A stretch of DNA of 64,000 nt from Agroathelia rolfsii (GCA_018343915.1 JABRWF010000003.1:2542001-2606000), one strand, 5' to 3'; shown: positions 46,001 through 60,591, counted from the first letter of the stretch. The notes: generated by a model from the letters alone, not told the origin. Program-made: numbers and translations.

Positions 46001-49000
46001 TCCTTTGTGGTGTCCTCGATAAGTCATCATTCGGTGCTACAGACTTCGGTCTTGTCCACTCCGTATACGAGCTCTACGGGGCTGAAATCGCTGGGAAACT
46101 CCTTGGTATACTGAGTAGATTGTTCACCAAGTTCTTGCAGCATCGCGCTTTCACTTGTCGTATGGACGATCTTGCTCTGACACCCGTAGGCAACTCCCAG
46201 AGGGCAGAAATTCTACGCCAAGGAGCTAACCTGGGCACCCAAGGCGCGATTGAGAACTTCCCATCGCTCGCAACCACCCCGAAGAACGAGGTACCAGGGA
46301 CTCTCAGACAGCTGCTTGAAGAGGTCCTGCGCGACGACAGTAAGATGGCTGGGCTCGATGTCACTGTCAAGTCGAAATTGGCGAAGCTCACCAAGTCAAT
46401 CGCCGACGCGGTTATGCCTCACGGACTGTACCGAAAGTTCCCTCACAATCACATGCAGACCATGACGCTCTCTGGTGCCAAGGGGAGTGCGGTTAACGCC
46501 CAGCAGATTTCGTGTGCTCTTGGTCAGCAGGAACTCGAAGGTCGTCGTGTACCAGTGATGGTCAGCGGCAAGACTTTGCCATCCTTCAAAGCGTTTGAGA
46601 CCAAGGCCATCGCTGGTGGATATGTCGCTAGTCGATTCTTGACCGGAGTCAAGCCACAAGAGTTTTACTTCCATTGTATGGCTGGGAGAGAGGGTCTTAT
46701 CGACACGGCGGTCAAGACGTCTCGTTCTGGCTATCTGCAGCGGTGTTTGATTAAACACCTCGAGGGTATCCACGTACACTACGACAACACCGTCCGTGGC
46801 AGCGATTCCTCCGTCTATCAGTTCTACTATGGCGGTGATGCGCTTGATGTTACGAAGCAAACGCACCTTTATCAATTCGAATTCGTTGCTCGCAACGAAA
46901 TTTCGCTCTTGAATAAGTACAGGCCCAGAGATGTTGTCAATGTGCTTGACGCCGAAGAAGCCCGGAAATACACGAAAAAGGTCCTCAAAAAATCTTCCGA
47001 GAGACCAGACAAACACACGTCATCCAAGCGGGAGGAGTACGAGCCCGTCATGTCGAAGTTCAACCCTAGTCGAAACCTCGGTAGTACCTCCGAGAAGTTT
47101 GCCGAGGCAGTAGCCAAATACGTCAAGTCTAACCCCCATAAGTTGCTGGTATCGAAGGAGGAAGACGAGGTTTTGGGTTCATTAAAGAGACGTGATGAGC
47201 TCATCCCTCCATCACGATTCCGAACTTTGATGGAAGTGAAGTACCTCCGTAGCTTGGTTGAGCCTGGAGAAGCTGTTGGCCTTTTAGCATCTCAAGGGTT
47301 GGTCAATTTTCGTACTTTTTTCGATTTAGATCTAAACATTGTTCCATCAGTGTTGGAGAACCTTCTACGCAAATGACGTTGAACACGTTCCATTTTGCAG
47401 GTACATACTACCGTCATTGTCGTCTACACCATGAGCTAACTTGGATGTTAGGCCACGGAGCTGCCAATGTCACACTGGGTATTCCTCGTCTTCGTGAGAT
47501 TGTCATGACTGCTTCTCAAAAGCCCAAGACCCCTTCCATGACCATCAATGTCCGTCCGGGCGTGTCCATCGCCGAAGTCGACAAGTTCTGTAAACGTGCA
47601 AGCCGGCTTGCTCTCTCCCAGATTGTTGATCACGTCATTGTGAAGGAGAAGCTGACTGTGGAACACAATGTGCGCCGCACTGACTACATCATTCATCTTA
47701 CCTTCTTCCCCCGTGCCGAATACGAAAACGAGTACGATGTCAAGCCAAAAGAAATTTTGGCTGCTTTCGGAACTAAATTCCCGCTCCATCTGAGAAAGGA
47801 GATCTTGACGGAGATGAAGAAACTCGATGCAGATCTGAAAAAACAGATGGCGGAGCTTGGCAAGGGTAAGATCACGAAGGAAAGCGCAGACGATAATGTC
47901 AATGGTGACAATGCCGCGGATGCTGATGTCGATATGGCTGTAACTGGCGACAGGGACGAAGAACAGAGCGAAGTGGGCGACGGAGATGCGGACGATACCA
48001 AGCATGCCATACAGCGCAAACAGCAGGCTACCTACGACTCGGATTCTAATTCCGAGGAAGAAGACAGCGGAGAGATGGGCGAGTATGACGACGAGGCTCT
48101 TGAAGCGGAATTCCAGGATGTCGATGGTATGGATGTAGATGAGGAAGCCGCGAATAAGAAGTCGAAGGAGATCAAACGGTCAAAGAACTTGAAGGAGCAG
48201 GTTGCTCAAGTTGAGGCCTTGTTTATGGAGAGCTTTTCAAAGTGCTCCGCCTTCGATTTCAACGAATCCGAGTGTACCATTGAGCTCCAGGTATGTTCTT
48301 CCAAATTGTTCGTCTTGAATTCGCTAATGATTCCCCTCTAGTTCGGCGCCGATACACCCAAGCTACTGCTTGTGGGTATTGTGGAACGTGCTTGCCAGAA
48401 AACTATCATCCGTGAAATTTCGGATATAACCGATTGCTTCAGAGTAACAGAGGAGAAGGGTGATGGCCAAGTTTCCATGCAGGTATGTATTCATTATGAA
48501 ATATTTTCTTGCAAATCCTCACTCGGAATAGATTACAACGAATGGCTCGAATTTCCCGGGCATCTGGGGATTCGCAGAAGGAGCTGGAGAAAGCATCATT
48601 GAAGTTGATGATCTATATTCGAACGACATCTATGCCGGCCTCAAAACGTATGGTGTTGAGATGGCTCGCGCTGTCATTCTCAAGGAAGTCAGCAGTGTCT
48701 TCAAAGCATATCAGATCGGCGTAGACATTCGACATTTGGAGCTCATTGCAGACTACATGGTATGCCATCTAATTTGTTGTGTCTTATATGTACAAAAGCT
48801 GAAACTTGCATCAGACTTTCGAGGGTGGTTATAAGCCATTTAACCGCAGTGGTATAGCTAGCAACCCGTCTCCGTTACTGAAAGCATCCTTCGAAACCAC
48901 TGGCAGCTTCCTCTCGGACGCCACCTTGCACGGTGACTTTGACGACTTGACAAGTCCATCAGGCAGTATCGTCGTGGGTCGGCCAAATGCCACGGGTACG

Positions 49001-49039
49001 GGAGTATTCGATGTTCTGACTGCGGTCCAGACGTCATGA
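43042..49039 (+). CDS. RPA190: DNA-directed RNA polymerase I largest subunit (A190)
   Basis: The largest gene in the window, with many introns, encoding roughly 1,650-1,700 residues. The N-terminal zinc-binding clamp has '[17 protein letters not shown]' and '[10 protein letters not shown]', with a second zinc pair around 'KKCNSCGA'. Next are '[20 protein letters not shown]' and '[15 protein letters not shown]'. The catalytic Mg-binding NADFDGD is spread over exons 45325-45338, 45389-45406 and 45462-45482. '[14 protein letters not shown]' and the funnel-region '[20 protein letters not shown]' follow. The bridge/trigger regions are '[14 protein letters not shown]' and '[16 protein letters not shown]', with an acidic Pol I-specific insert ('[19 protein letters not shown]'). 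It ends '[11 protein letters not shown]'. No frame break was seen. It makes 35S pre-rRNA in the nucleolus. Confidence 0.93.
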
Positions 49040-49338
49040 ATGCATTTATTTTTACGAAATTTGTACTTTATTTTCTTTTGCTACTATGATATTGGGGGCA
49101 TAGAATCTCATTGGATCGATAGTGTTCATCGTAGACTTGCTGTAATGTCGATCGCACGACTGTGTTGGTCATGACCTCAAGACTTCCTCCGATCCTGCAC
49201 ATGACGTAAGGACAGTCGCTGTGACATGCGTGACTGCGTGACAAAGCAAGGCCCATAGCAGATACCGTATTAGGATGTGCATGAAGTCTTTCAACTCCTC
49301 CATTGTCCCTCTCTCTGTTCGCCACTTGTAGGATCATC
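49040..49338. other. Short spacer downstream of the Pol I subunit gene
   Basis: About 300 bp of 3' sequence and promoter for the next plus-strand gene; no other feature is seen. Confidence 0.4.
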
Positions 49339-50410
49339 ATGACTTCCACTACGCCCAAGAAGCGTCCAGGGCCGCGTATCCCACTTAATGAGCTCCCACT
49401 TGAGCAATTTCTTGAGCCTGTTCACACTCCATTCAAACCGTCGCCTTCCCCACTTCGTCCACCCAAGAAGCGAGCGCTTTCACCCAGTTCTGGAGCGCCA
49501 ACGATGTTCACCCCAGATAAACGTCGTCTTCTAGATTCTGAAGGCGTGTTTACTCCTAGCATGTCCATCAAGAGTGCTTTACCGACGCGCACCATGAATC
49601 CACTGCTGGATACCGAAGATATTGGTTCAAATTCTGGATTTGATGCCGTCGTGCCTCGTGGCAGGAAGTTGGATTTCGAATCTCTTCCAGCGACTCCCTC
49701 ATCGATTGATACCTCATGCTCGCCCTCCCTGCGCCGTCTTAATGCTTTGACTTTATCTGCATCGTCGGTTTCATCATCTTCAGCATCTGCTGCGACCCTG
49801 CTTGCGCCGTCTCCGGATATCATCACGCGTGCACCAAACTCACATACTGCGGGAAGTTCCAGCAGCCGCTCCCAGTCCATGAGTAAAGGCGAGGCTTTGG
49901 ATAAAGCAAATCTTCTCCCGAGACATATCTTATCTTCTCCGAGCCGGCGTTCCGCCCCTTATCCACGCTTCGATGTGTATCATGACCCGCAGCTGTTACA
50001 GTCCAGCCCCGCGCCGAGCATGGACTCCGGATTCGGCTCACCATCTCTACTGGGTCCTGCATTCAGTCTAGCACCCCGTGCCACTTTAGGGCTAAGCCTG
50101 GCTCCTCCGGCGTTTCGTTTGGACGATGATGACCGAGAAGCCACCAAGGAAAATGTAGCCCCTCCTCGGCCGCGCAGGTCGCTAGCAAGTCCGAGGAACT
50201 CTGGAAGATCGCCTCTTTTGTCGCTGGTGCATGGCGATGGACGAAGGATGACTCATACCCCAAGGACTCTCAGTGCTATTCTTGAGGCGCCGATAGATGA
50301 TAAAGCGAGGTCCGAGGTGAGTCCAACATATAGAACTTGTTTCGAACAAAACATCCTCTTCTAACTTGATGCATGACTAGCGCATGGAAATCAGTAATGA
50401 GGACGCCTGA
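49339..50410 (+). CDS. Low-complexity protein with KEN box, family not recognised
   Basis: Two exons (49339-50316 and 50381-50410) give 335 residues; the last exon encodes only 'RMEISNEDA'. The start at 49339 ('MTSTTPKKRPGPRIPLNEL') fits the context better than the upstream in-frame ATG at 49303. The protein is rich in Ser, Pro, Arg and Leu and probably disordered. It has repeated SP/TP sites and basic patches ('KKRPGPR', 'DKRRLL') that could be nuclear signals. A KEN box sits in 'EATKENVAPPRPRRSL'. KEN plus several SP/TP sites is what APC/C- and CDK-regulated proteins show, but no globular domain supports a specific function. Confidence 0.6.
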
Positions 50411-51219
50411 TTGATATTGACTCTTTCTTGATTTATGCCTGGTGAGTTTGCCAGATTATTCTTTGAAGATATGACGGGCTCATTTTTAGCCACCAAAGCA
50501 GCTTGTACATGATGTTTCTCTTTTTTCACCAACATAACACAACCAACACCACACACCACTATCCACGAACAAGGATCACAAAGCCAGCCATCCCAGCAAA
50601 TACATACACACATCGCTACATCACGACACTGATTCTACTCGCCAATCATCAATTTGCACTATTACTGTTATCATCAGCATCAAAACCGAAACTGCATATT
50701 TGTTTTACTTTCGCCTTGTACGCTTCTTTTTCAATCATCGTCTCTGTGATTTACTCCATTCAGGACTTTTGTTCCTTTTCTCCATGCGGGCTAGAAGTCG
50801 CTAGATCGACCGACTGACCGACCACTAACCATGTATATGCAACCTATTCTTCTTGTTCTCCTAAGACATGCCCCCCCCTTGTTTTTCTTCTCCCATGTAA
50901 TCTGATTTGCATTTCAATCTCGTGTATTTATACGTCTTGTCATTACAGCAAATGTTCTTCTTCCATTGCCTCGTCTAACCAATTACATCATTTTCTGCTG
51001 GTCATGGATGAATGAACCGACATGATATGATATGGGAAATGCTCAGGTGTCTAATTAACGAGCCAATAATGATAGTCCTGAAGCCTAAATCACAAGAATG
51101 ATATTGTCAAAACCCCTTGGTCAGATTGTAATGTTACATAAAAACAGGAAAGTTGTATAAAATGATGACAATTCGATACTCACGGTCATCCCATAATTAT
51201 GCACAGCGCACAAATGCAA
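50411..51219. other. Intergenic, 3' regions of convergent genes
   Basis: About 800 bp with T/C-rich 3'-UTR-like sequence. Small open frames (for example 50503-50817) are low-complexity and unsupported. Confidence 0.45.
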
Positions 51220-51675
51220 TCATAATTTTTGTCGAGAGATACGTTCGACATCTGCGCACTCCTCCTTGCCTCTTACGCAGAGCACCGTACCCGTATCCTT
51301 GTCCTGAGAGTCAGGAATGATACATTTGATATCTTCCACAGCAGGACAGGGGCAATCGACGGGTTTGGAAACACAGTCAAGTGTGGCAGGGCATAGATAC
51401 TGGGAACATGATACTGTTTCGCATAATGAGGATATTTCGGTTGGATCAGGGATGTGTGCGTGACAGAATAGTAGGATGTATATACCATGCTCTGAATGCG
51501 CCGTCCATTGAGAATTTCCAGGTGTGTGATGCTGCTGCTGGTGATGTTGGTGACCTGGATGTCCACCTCCACCGAACATTTGCTCGAAGAAGTTGAATTG
51601 TGCGGAGGCCAAATGGAGGTGGAGGGATAAGATGGAGAAGAGCAGGAGGGCCGAACGAAGGGGCAAGTTCAACAT
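51220..51675 (-). CDS. LCL2: Long chronological lifespan protein 2 (Lcl2)-like secreted protein
   Basis: Two exons (51675-51486 and 51413-51220) give 127 residues. A signal peptide ('ALLLFSILSLHLHLASA') precedes 'QFNFFEQMFGGGGHPGHQHH', the typical Lcl2 start with a Gly/His-rich loop. Six cysteines follow in the pattern 'SCSQYLCPATLDCV...DCPCP...IKCIIP...VLCVRG'. Lcl2 is a small ER/secretory protein linked in yeast to ER-associated degradation and lifespan; the biochemical role is unclear. Upstream in-frame codons are excluded because the signal peptide begins at 51675. It is divergent from SF3B6 with 254 bp between ATGs. Confidence 0.85.
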   Translation of the reverse strand: MLNLPLRSALLLFSILSLHLHLASAQFNFFEQMFGGGGHPGHQHHQQQHHTPGNSQWTAHSEHGIYILLFCHAHIPDPTEISSLCETVSCSQYLCPATLDCVSKPVDCPCPAVEDIKCIIPDSQDKDTGTVLCVRGKEECADVERISRQKL

Positions 51676-51929
51676 AGCAGCAAGCCTGAGGTGGTAGGCA
51701 GTGGTGAAAAACGGTATGAAAACAGATCTGAGTGGTGTAGTATAGTCGGTGTATGCGGCGAGCTTTGCAACTTGTGAATGTGGAGGCGACGACTTTACTG
51801 ACACGACAGTTGCTAAATCCAATAAACTGAATTTACTTCCGAAACATACGTTAGCTAGCACAGCCACCGGAGAAGTCGCCCTTCCTCTGGCACACAAGTG
51901 ACACAACTCCAATCTTTCAAGTTCACACT

Positions 51930-52428
51930 ATGGCTCTTGCTCGTCCTACGGTACGCTGTGTTCTGCATACACAACTATTCTAACCTTGACTTATTTTTGA
52001 CCCAACATGCTAGTCCAAACTACCTCCTGGAGCAAACCGCATCCTCTTCGTCAAGAACCTAAATTACCAAATCACTGGCGAAGACCTTTACGACCTCTTT
52101 GGACGCTATGGCAGTATAAGACAGATCCGGATAGGCAACGAGGCAAAGACAAAAGGGACCGCCTTTGTTGTCTTTGAGGATGTTATGGACGTAAGTTTCA
52201 TATATATTCGTATATCATCACGAGTTGCTTATGATGCATGGCCACAATGTTGCACAGGCCAAGAACGCTCTGGACCATTTAAACGGTTTCCACTTGCAGG
52301 AACGCTACATCGTCGTGTTGTACCATATGCCTGCCAAACAGGACGCTGCTGCTGCCAAAGCAGACCTAGCTCGAAGAGAGGAGGAGTTAGCAGCGCTGAA
52401 AAAGAAGCACGATATCAAGGACGAGTGA
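51930..52428 (+). CDS. SF3B6: Splicing factor 3B subunit 6 (SF3B14/p14), RRM protein
   Basis: Three exons (51930-51950, 52014-52190, 52258-52428) give 122 residues. A single RRM shows RNP2 'ILFVKNLNY' and RNP1 '[11 protein letters not shown]', with the start '[13 protein letters not shown]' characteristic of SF3B6. The C-terminus is a charged helix ('[19 protein letters not shown]'). The protein contacts the branch-point adenosine within the SF3b part of U2 snRNP. The first exon is only 21 nt. Confidence 0.93.
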
Positions 52429-52777
52429 AGGAAAACTATCATCGTCTCAGCGCTTGGTGTGTTTATATTGCCAGAATGACAATTGCCTCACAAGTTACTA
52501 AATCCAACTGTAGTCCTTTTTGCCGTTGTATTTGATGGCAAGCGAAACATATACGTATCTAGCCACTCTGGCTCATCTGTTTGCACTTCATGGATCGACG
52601 GTGGCTCATGGAAAGAGTGTGTGACTATGCCAGATATTTTTTCAGACAATTTCTCATTTGAGATTGTACTCCGGGAGTTGTGTACGTTACAAAGAGCTAT
52701 GAAAGGAATATAATGACACTACAAACAGCAAAAAGGGATGGAAGAGAGCAAGTTACAACGCAATGTCCCGTCGATAC
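52429..52777. other. Spacer between convergent SF3B6 and eIF4A-III genes
   Basis: About 350 bp of 3' sequence; no gene seen. Confidence 0.5.
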
Positions 52778-54378
<1,601 letters not shown>

Positions 54379-54428
54379 GGTCGAGGATGAGAATATGGAA
54401 TGGAAAACGGAGTTTGAATCACTTGGCC

Positions 54429-56313
54429 ATGGACTCTCATCTCGAAATCCAGAGGCAGACACACGAAGAGGTTGAGCGCTTCGAACGCGCGCTCTACACG
54501 CTCCTATCGCGCCCCCAGACGACTCATGAAGCCAGGCTGCAGACAGAGCACAAGGCTGCCCAGGTCCTCGACAGGATCTCGGCGCGCGTCGTGGCGCTGA
54601 ATGGCTTCTATGCCGACGAGGAGGCCCGCAAGCGCGAGCTGGATGCTATATCTGCCCCTGCTGTACCTAATGACCTGTCCGAGTTTTACAATCGACTAGG
54701 CAAAATCCAACAACACTACCAGAAGTACCCTGACTCATTGCCAGGAGGTGTAAACCTCGAGGTTGATGCCATCCTTGCAGAGCCGGACCCAGAAGAAGAC
54801 GAAGAGTTTGCAGAGGAAGATCGTGCGTCCCAGAGGGTATTTAGACGACTTCCCGTTTTCTTAAAGTTATCTATTAGCTATTTCCCTTTTGTTCTCCGGC
54901 GAGGAATCATATGGAAAATACGTCGACCTCTATGCTCATCACACGACATATAACAACTTGAAAAACATTGGAAAACGGCCAGCCTATCTCCAGTATCTGG
55001 ATCTGCTGCTTGTTGCTCCAGAAAGCCTTATACATCAAGAGCTTTCCAAGGAAACCAAAACAAGTAGGGATTACGAATTGTGAGTCTTCCTGCATGCAAG
55101 AAAAATGAGACCTAACCGTAATATTGCAGGTACATCAAGGCTCTTCATACTTACCTCTTATCCTTCTCCAAGAGAGTCATGCCTCTAGTGGACACCGAAA
55201 AGCAACAAGAAGATGCCCAGGCCGAGTTCGAGGAGAAATGGGAGGCGCAGGAGGTTCCCGGATGGAGCGAGCTGGTAAAATCGCAAGCCAATGGCGAAGG
55301 AGAAGCAGCGGGTATATGGTGTGCGGCGTGTATGTGGTTTTATTTTGAGGATCTCCAGAACACCGATATAATCTTTTCTTTGAACAGGCCAAAAGAGCTA
55401 TGCAAAGCAAACCGTGTACAACGCACATCTAAACTCTAAAAAGCATTTAAAGGCAACAGCAAATCAAGCTAAGGAGGGCACACCCTCTGTCAACCCAAAT
55501 GGTGTTACGCCATCCCTCGCGCCTAGCAACGCTGAAAGCACCCAAAAGGCACGCATACGCACTTCAGCACTACAAACCTACCTCGTGACGTCTCTCCTCA
55601 ATTCCCTCATTGGTATCTTGAACGATACCAAGTCAAACGTCGAGCGTCGATTCTCTCTTACGGCGCGTGAACGTGAGCAGGAGCTGATGGAACAGGTGCG
55701 TGCCAAGCCGGTGGTCAAGGCAGAGGCGGGCGAAGAGGAAGAAGAGGAGGAAGAGAGGATATATAACCCTCTCAAGTTGCCTTTGGGATGGGACGGCAAG
55801 CCCATTCCGTACTGGCTGTACAAATTACACGGTCTAGGTGTCGAGTATAAATGTGAGATATGTTCAGACCATGTCTACATGGGAAGGTTCGTAATATATT
55901 CAAGTCTTTGAATTTCTATACGTAACCTAACATTGATATACAGGAAAAACTTCGACCGTCATTTCCAGGTGCGAACAAGATTAAAAAAGTTGTGCGTTTA
56001 TTATGCTAATGATTTTCTGTATTATTCTCTTTTCAGGAGGCAAGACATGCATTCGGCATGAAAGCCCTTGGCCTTCCAAATACCAAACATTTCCACGAAA
56101 TAACTAGTATCAGTGATGCTCTTGCTCGTAAGTTGATTTCATGTTATCAGCCCTGCACCCGTCTAATCCAGCGCGTTAGTTGCGGAAAAACTCAAACGAG
56201 AAGGCCGTCACGAGATCTTTGAACAGGAAACAATGGAGGAGCTCGAGGATGATGAGGGCAACGTGTACAATCGCAAAACCTACGAGGATCTCAAGAAGCA
56301 AGGTCTTATCTAG
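54429..56313 (+). CDS. SF3A3: Splicing factor 3A subunit 3 (Prp9/SF3A60)
   Basis: Start ATG 54429 ('[22 protein letters not shown]'), stop 56313, with several introns. Features are an N-terminal helical region, '[22 protein letters not shown]' (SF3a60 U2-binding element), and a C2H2-like segment split by introns ('WCAACG...[12 protein letters not shown]'). An acidic stretch ('[10 protein letters not shown]') and the C-terminal zinc finger follow: '[34 protein letters not shown]', split between exons. The last residues '[15 protein letters not shown]' are the hallmark C-terminus. It is part of the SF3a complex of U2 snRNP. Only 50 nt separate its ATG from that of the divergent eIF4A-III gene. 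Confidence 0.92.
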
Positions 56314-56443
56314 TTCCCGTTGCCACCTTCTGCCCTTTGTTGTACTTTATTTTCTTTATGGACTTTCCGCAATGATTTCCAGATGATGGTTATATATATG
56401 TGCCTCTTAGTTATCAATTTTTGTGAGAAGATTATTCTTGTAG

Positions 56444-59400
56444 CTAAGTGGGTTTGGTCGAACGGGATGGAGGCGGTGGGGGAGGTTTCCGCCTTATACC
56501 AGACGCCGAATTTTCTGCTGCAGGCACGGGTGTGATGGGTTCTTGAAGTCCAAGTCCGCTCGCAAACAACTCATCGTAGGATGAGGAGGGAGAGGATGAA
56601 AGGGAAAGCGACGATTCGCTGAGTGAGTCAAAGGGGTTTCCTGAGCCATAGCTATCGAAGGAGTCGTCCTCATTGACGAAGATGCCTTCCGGATTATCTA
56701 AAAAGATCAATGAGCATTCGTACTTTCTTTTCGTTTGCGAAGCTTTTGTACCTGGTGTAACCCACCACGCCGATTCATCTGAGCTCGGAGGCGGCACTAA
56801 TGATGATTATAAACATCTAAAAAGAAGCATACAAGTCAGTGTCCTTACAATCGGTCTCCACGGTACCCGCAGATGTTAACGCCATCATAGCAAGCTTGGC
56901 GCCTATCTTCTCGCTCGGTCCAGTGGCCAGGACGCTATCCAGGAGCATCTTGGACAGAGCAGCGCGTTTTACGTGGTCGATAATGCGAACAATGCCTCTG
57001 AATATGGCAAACACTGTAGAGCTTATTAGTAGGCAAGAAAGAAAGAGCCTTGAGTGTGAGGTAGGCACCTGGTCTGTGGTCCGAGCCACGTAACTCAGCT
57101 CGGGAGTAGGAAGAAAGATCGAGAAACGACCCTTTATACAGAACTCTGTCTATAAAAAGACATTAAATACATTGAGATGAGAGCTTCAAGCATGGAGGAT
57201 TCATACCTGTCCAAGCTGGTATGCGCATCTTTTCAGAGGTATCATAGCTGTCTGTCCCCACGTCATACCGGTATGTGGGCTCGAAAAGCAGAGGCCCTTC
57301 CTCGTAGCCATCAAATGCATCTCCAGATGACATCATTTGGATTAATTGGTCGGCGCTGGCGAGAGTCTCAAAGTTTCTTTCGCGAGATAAGGATCTGGCG
57401 AGATCGTTCTCGAGATCAATGCGGTAGTTCGTATCTGCTACCCATATTATGTTGCTGTCGAATAGTGCTGAGTTTGATATCAAAGAGGAATCTTCGATGA
57501 TAACTCACTCGTGACTTGCAATAGTCTTCCCCTTCAAGAAGTGAAGGTCATTTTCGACAGTCCGATAATCTATATTCCGTTCTTCAAGGTTACTATGCCC
57601 GGCGGCAAGATGTGCAGAGACAAAGCAGAAGCTTGTATCATGGTAGTTTAGTCGCACAGCTGCAGCACCTTTATTTCCTGACATGCCCCGTAGTCCTGTC
57701 TAAATTGATATTCAAAAAAACCAGATAGCTTGTGAAAGATTTGATGAACGCAAACTTTGCGAGTGGCAGCTTCGACATTCCTGATAGACGAAATTATCTC
57801 TGCCTTGACAATTACGATAATAGCTGTTCCAACAAGCTGAGTAATGATCAAGTAAGATACCATCGTTTTTATAAATCGACATTAGATATAAAGCTACCTG
57901 TTCACTGCGAAGGATGATATATTCAGTCGTTTTATTTGGACGACAGTTTAGATTGTCTATGAGTGTTCTTTCCCAAATCCGCCTGAGAAAAAAAAAGCAA
58001 TTCAATGAAAAGGAAAATATAGGTGGAGACACTCGTTGATACCGTTTTTCCGGATCTGTTTGAACGATCTGTTGAGCGGTGAGTGGAACGATTTCCTGGA
58101 ATCCGATGGCAAGTAAATCAGGCCTAGAATCTAGTCAGATCGTGTTGGCAACATGATAGATAAGAGCACCAACTCAGGCAATCCTACACCCAGCAATCAT
58201 TTAATAAGACTTGTTCTAGCAAAGATTCTTGTTACGCACCAGATCGAGGGAATAACCAAGGGAGGAGTGACTCGGTCGGTGGCTTTGAAATTATTAAAAA
58301 GTGCAGTAATGGTAAATGTCTTCAGGTACTTACTCGTCCATTTAAGTTCCAGGTTCCAGCAAAGATAGTGATCGATTTAGTCGTAGAATATTCGGCAACC
58401 CTATGATAGATGGTTTAAAAAGAGAGAGAAATAAAGCTCTTGGTATATTACCCACCGTTTTTTCAGTGCTTCTCGAACAGAGTCGTGAATAGGATCATAA
58501 ATGGTAACTGGGAGTTGGTTGTTCATATTGCCCTTGAGCAATGTCAGTAAGGCCGTTGATAAATATGGACGAATATATTCGTACTAGAAACATATCGATA
58601 GCAGTCTGTTTGGACTTGTCTTGGAAATTGTTGATGTAGGCTCTTGATACGCTCTTTGTAGCGTCCGATAGTACACCTGTTAACACTAAATAAATAAAAA
58701 GTCGTCACTTCGAAACAGATCTTGAGTATACCTGCCAATGTCCGTTTTCCTGATCTAGTGAAGCTAGTATTAAGCGCGCCTGTTCCAGCATAGATTTTAG
58801 ATAAGTAGTCTCCATTTTCCGCCCACAATTCGCGATGGTGCGTCCAGAGTGCACCAGAATGAAGCCATTCACGGCGTACCAGTGACAAGTATTCGATGAG
58901 AGCCTGGCGTGAAAGATTGTCCTGTATAAAATTTGTGCGATCCAAGCTAACAATTATATGTCATCAAATGCACGAGTGATCACATAGCACTGGGGATTAC
59001 CAATCCAAACAATTTGTCCGAAATACTCCTCGCTGATCTGTGATAATGTCATCTGACTGAGCATCGCACATGGTGAAACCAAATCCCTCTATGTTGTCCT
59101 TGATTTCCTCTATGCGGCTGTAGAATGTCAGGTCCAAGAGTCAGTTAAAATGACTTTGTAGACTCACGGCACTTCTCGAATGACCGCATCGTGCCCTCCA
59201 ACCTTGACGGCAGCATGGAAATCGTAATTTGTACAACTGATGGCACCACTCAACGAACGTAGGTGATGGTTGTACGCGTTGCTAAGTATAGCTTCATTTT
59301 CCTTTGAACCCAAAAGATTGACAGCATGAACCTGTTTGTATTCATCCGCTAAATGTGAAAAATGTCGCTCAAAGGCTGGTTGCGACGCCTGAGGTCGCGT

Positions 59401-60591
59401 TAATTGTATTCTGTGACCAAAGGTTTGAATCCCTTGTTGCTCCCAGAATACTATTCATTTTTCAGTATGGATACTATTATGTAGAACAGGAGTGATCACC
59501 AACTTGGAACACTACCGCGGACTTGCGCATAACTGACGCATTGCTGATCGGTGCTGAATAGAGTTTCTGTCTACGGCATGAAACTGTTAGATAGATAGAT
59601 AGATAGATACTAAATGACCAAATGACCAACTTCGACAAAATTCGCACAGTTGCCATCGTCATCTACGCCACGAGTATTGAACCGAGTACCGGCTCGTTTC
59701 CAGCTGAGGCGGGATATAAGAGCAAGTGTGGCAACAGTCGGCGCACCGTCCGTTGGTGGTGCAGGTAAGGCCATTGTAAATACGCCCACAAAGCCCTGGA
59801 TAACTAACAGCTACTTGAAATAAATCTCGGGCAACGTTTACATTAGTCGAATACTTTCTTACAATGAATCGACATCGATCAAATTCCTGTTTCTCCAAGG
59901 TATCTAGACGGTCCCTGAAGTCTAAGAGACTTCTGACAATGTTCTCGTTCCATATGAATCGTTCATCAAATGCAGACGGATCATGTAAACCCGAATCATG
60001 AGAAAGTCGACGAGATAGACGAGATGATATATCCCAGTTGAATTTTGACGAGTAGTAGAAACACTCATTCGCAAGTATTTTGGTGAGAGGTGTGCATGGA
60101 TGTTCGAATACTTGAGGAGGCGATGAAGACGATGGATAGTCGGCATCAACCTCGGAGGACAGCGGTTCGTTAGAGAGCTGTCCAGCTCCGTCCCATATCG
60201 ACGAGTTCAGGGAGAAGAATGCAACATCATGTATTCTCGATACGGTTTCTGGAGTTCGTGCACATGGTCGGGTATTACCGACTTCTTTACCAGAGGTAAC
60301 AACGGCGAGGAAGATGTCTGAACAACAGTAAATTGCAGATGATGCGATGAGAACTATTTTTGCACCGGGCTAACCATCGTCAATTGAGATCAAGCCTAGG
60401 ATGCCTTGAATAATCCTGCTGCTTAATTTCACCAGACTATGTAAATTCACTTGGTCTGTCGGTATAAAGTCGACAATGGCCTGGCCAGGTCTCCCCGGCG
60501 CTGCCGTGAACACGAGTGCACGTTTGGGCGGTGTGTCCTGTACAACATGTATTGATCGTGGATTATTACCAAGGTACAGACGCAAGGGCAT
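56444..60591 (-). CDS. Synaptojanin-type polyphosphoinositide phosphatase (Sac1 + inositol 5-phosphatase domains)
   Basis: The gene runs from ATG 60591 ('[17 protein letters not shown]') to stop 56444, with many introns. The N-terminal Sac1 domain has '[17 protein letters not shown]', '[15 protein letters not shown]' and '[19 protein letters not shown]'. Its catalytic CX5RT loop (CLDCLDRTN) is divided by the intron whose exon resumes near 58950. The C-terminal 5-phosphatase domain has '[10 protein letters not shown]', 'GFQEIVPL', 'GNKGAAAVR', '[11 protein letters not shown]', 'PAWTDRVLY' and '[11 protein letters not shown]', all active-site motifs. It ends in a Ser-rich tail with 'NPFDSL' and a proline run ('PPPPPPSRS') likely to bind endocytic adaptors. 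Yeast Inp51-53 are the counterparts; the protein turns over PI(4,5)P2 at endocytic sites. A (TAGA)n run lies in one intron near 59587-59608. Confidence 0.92.
59587..59608 (+). repeat. (TAGA)n microsatellite in an intron
   Basis: About five tandem TAGA units within an intron of the synaptojanin-type gene. Confidence 0.7.

Noticed and set aside
46396..47016. Long open frame (206 codons) on the minus strand
   Set aside because: It is antisense to the conserved core of the Pol I subunit; codon structure on the plus strand explains its openness.
47448..48005. Open frame of 185 codons on the minus strand
   Set aside because: Antisense shadow of the Pol I trigger-loop and acidic-insert exons, without a recognisable family.
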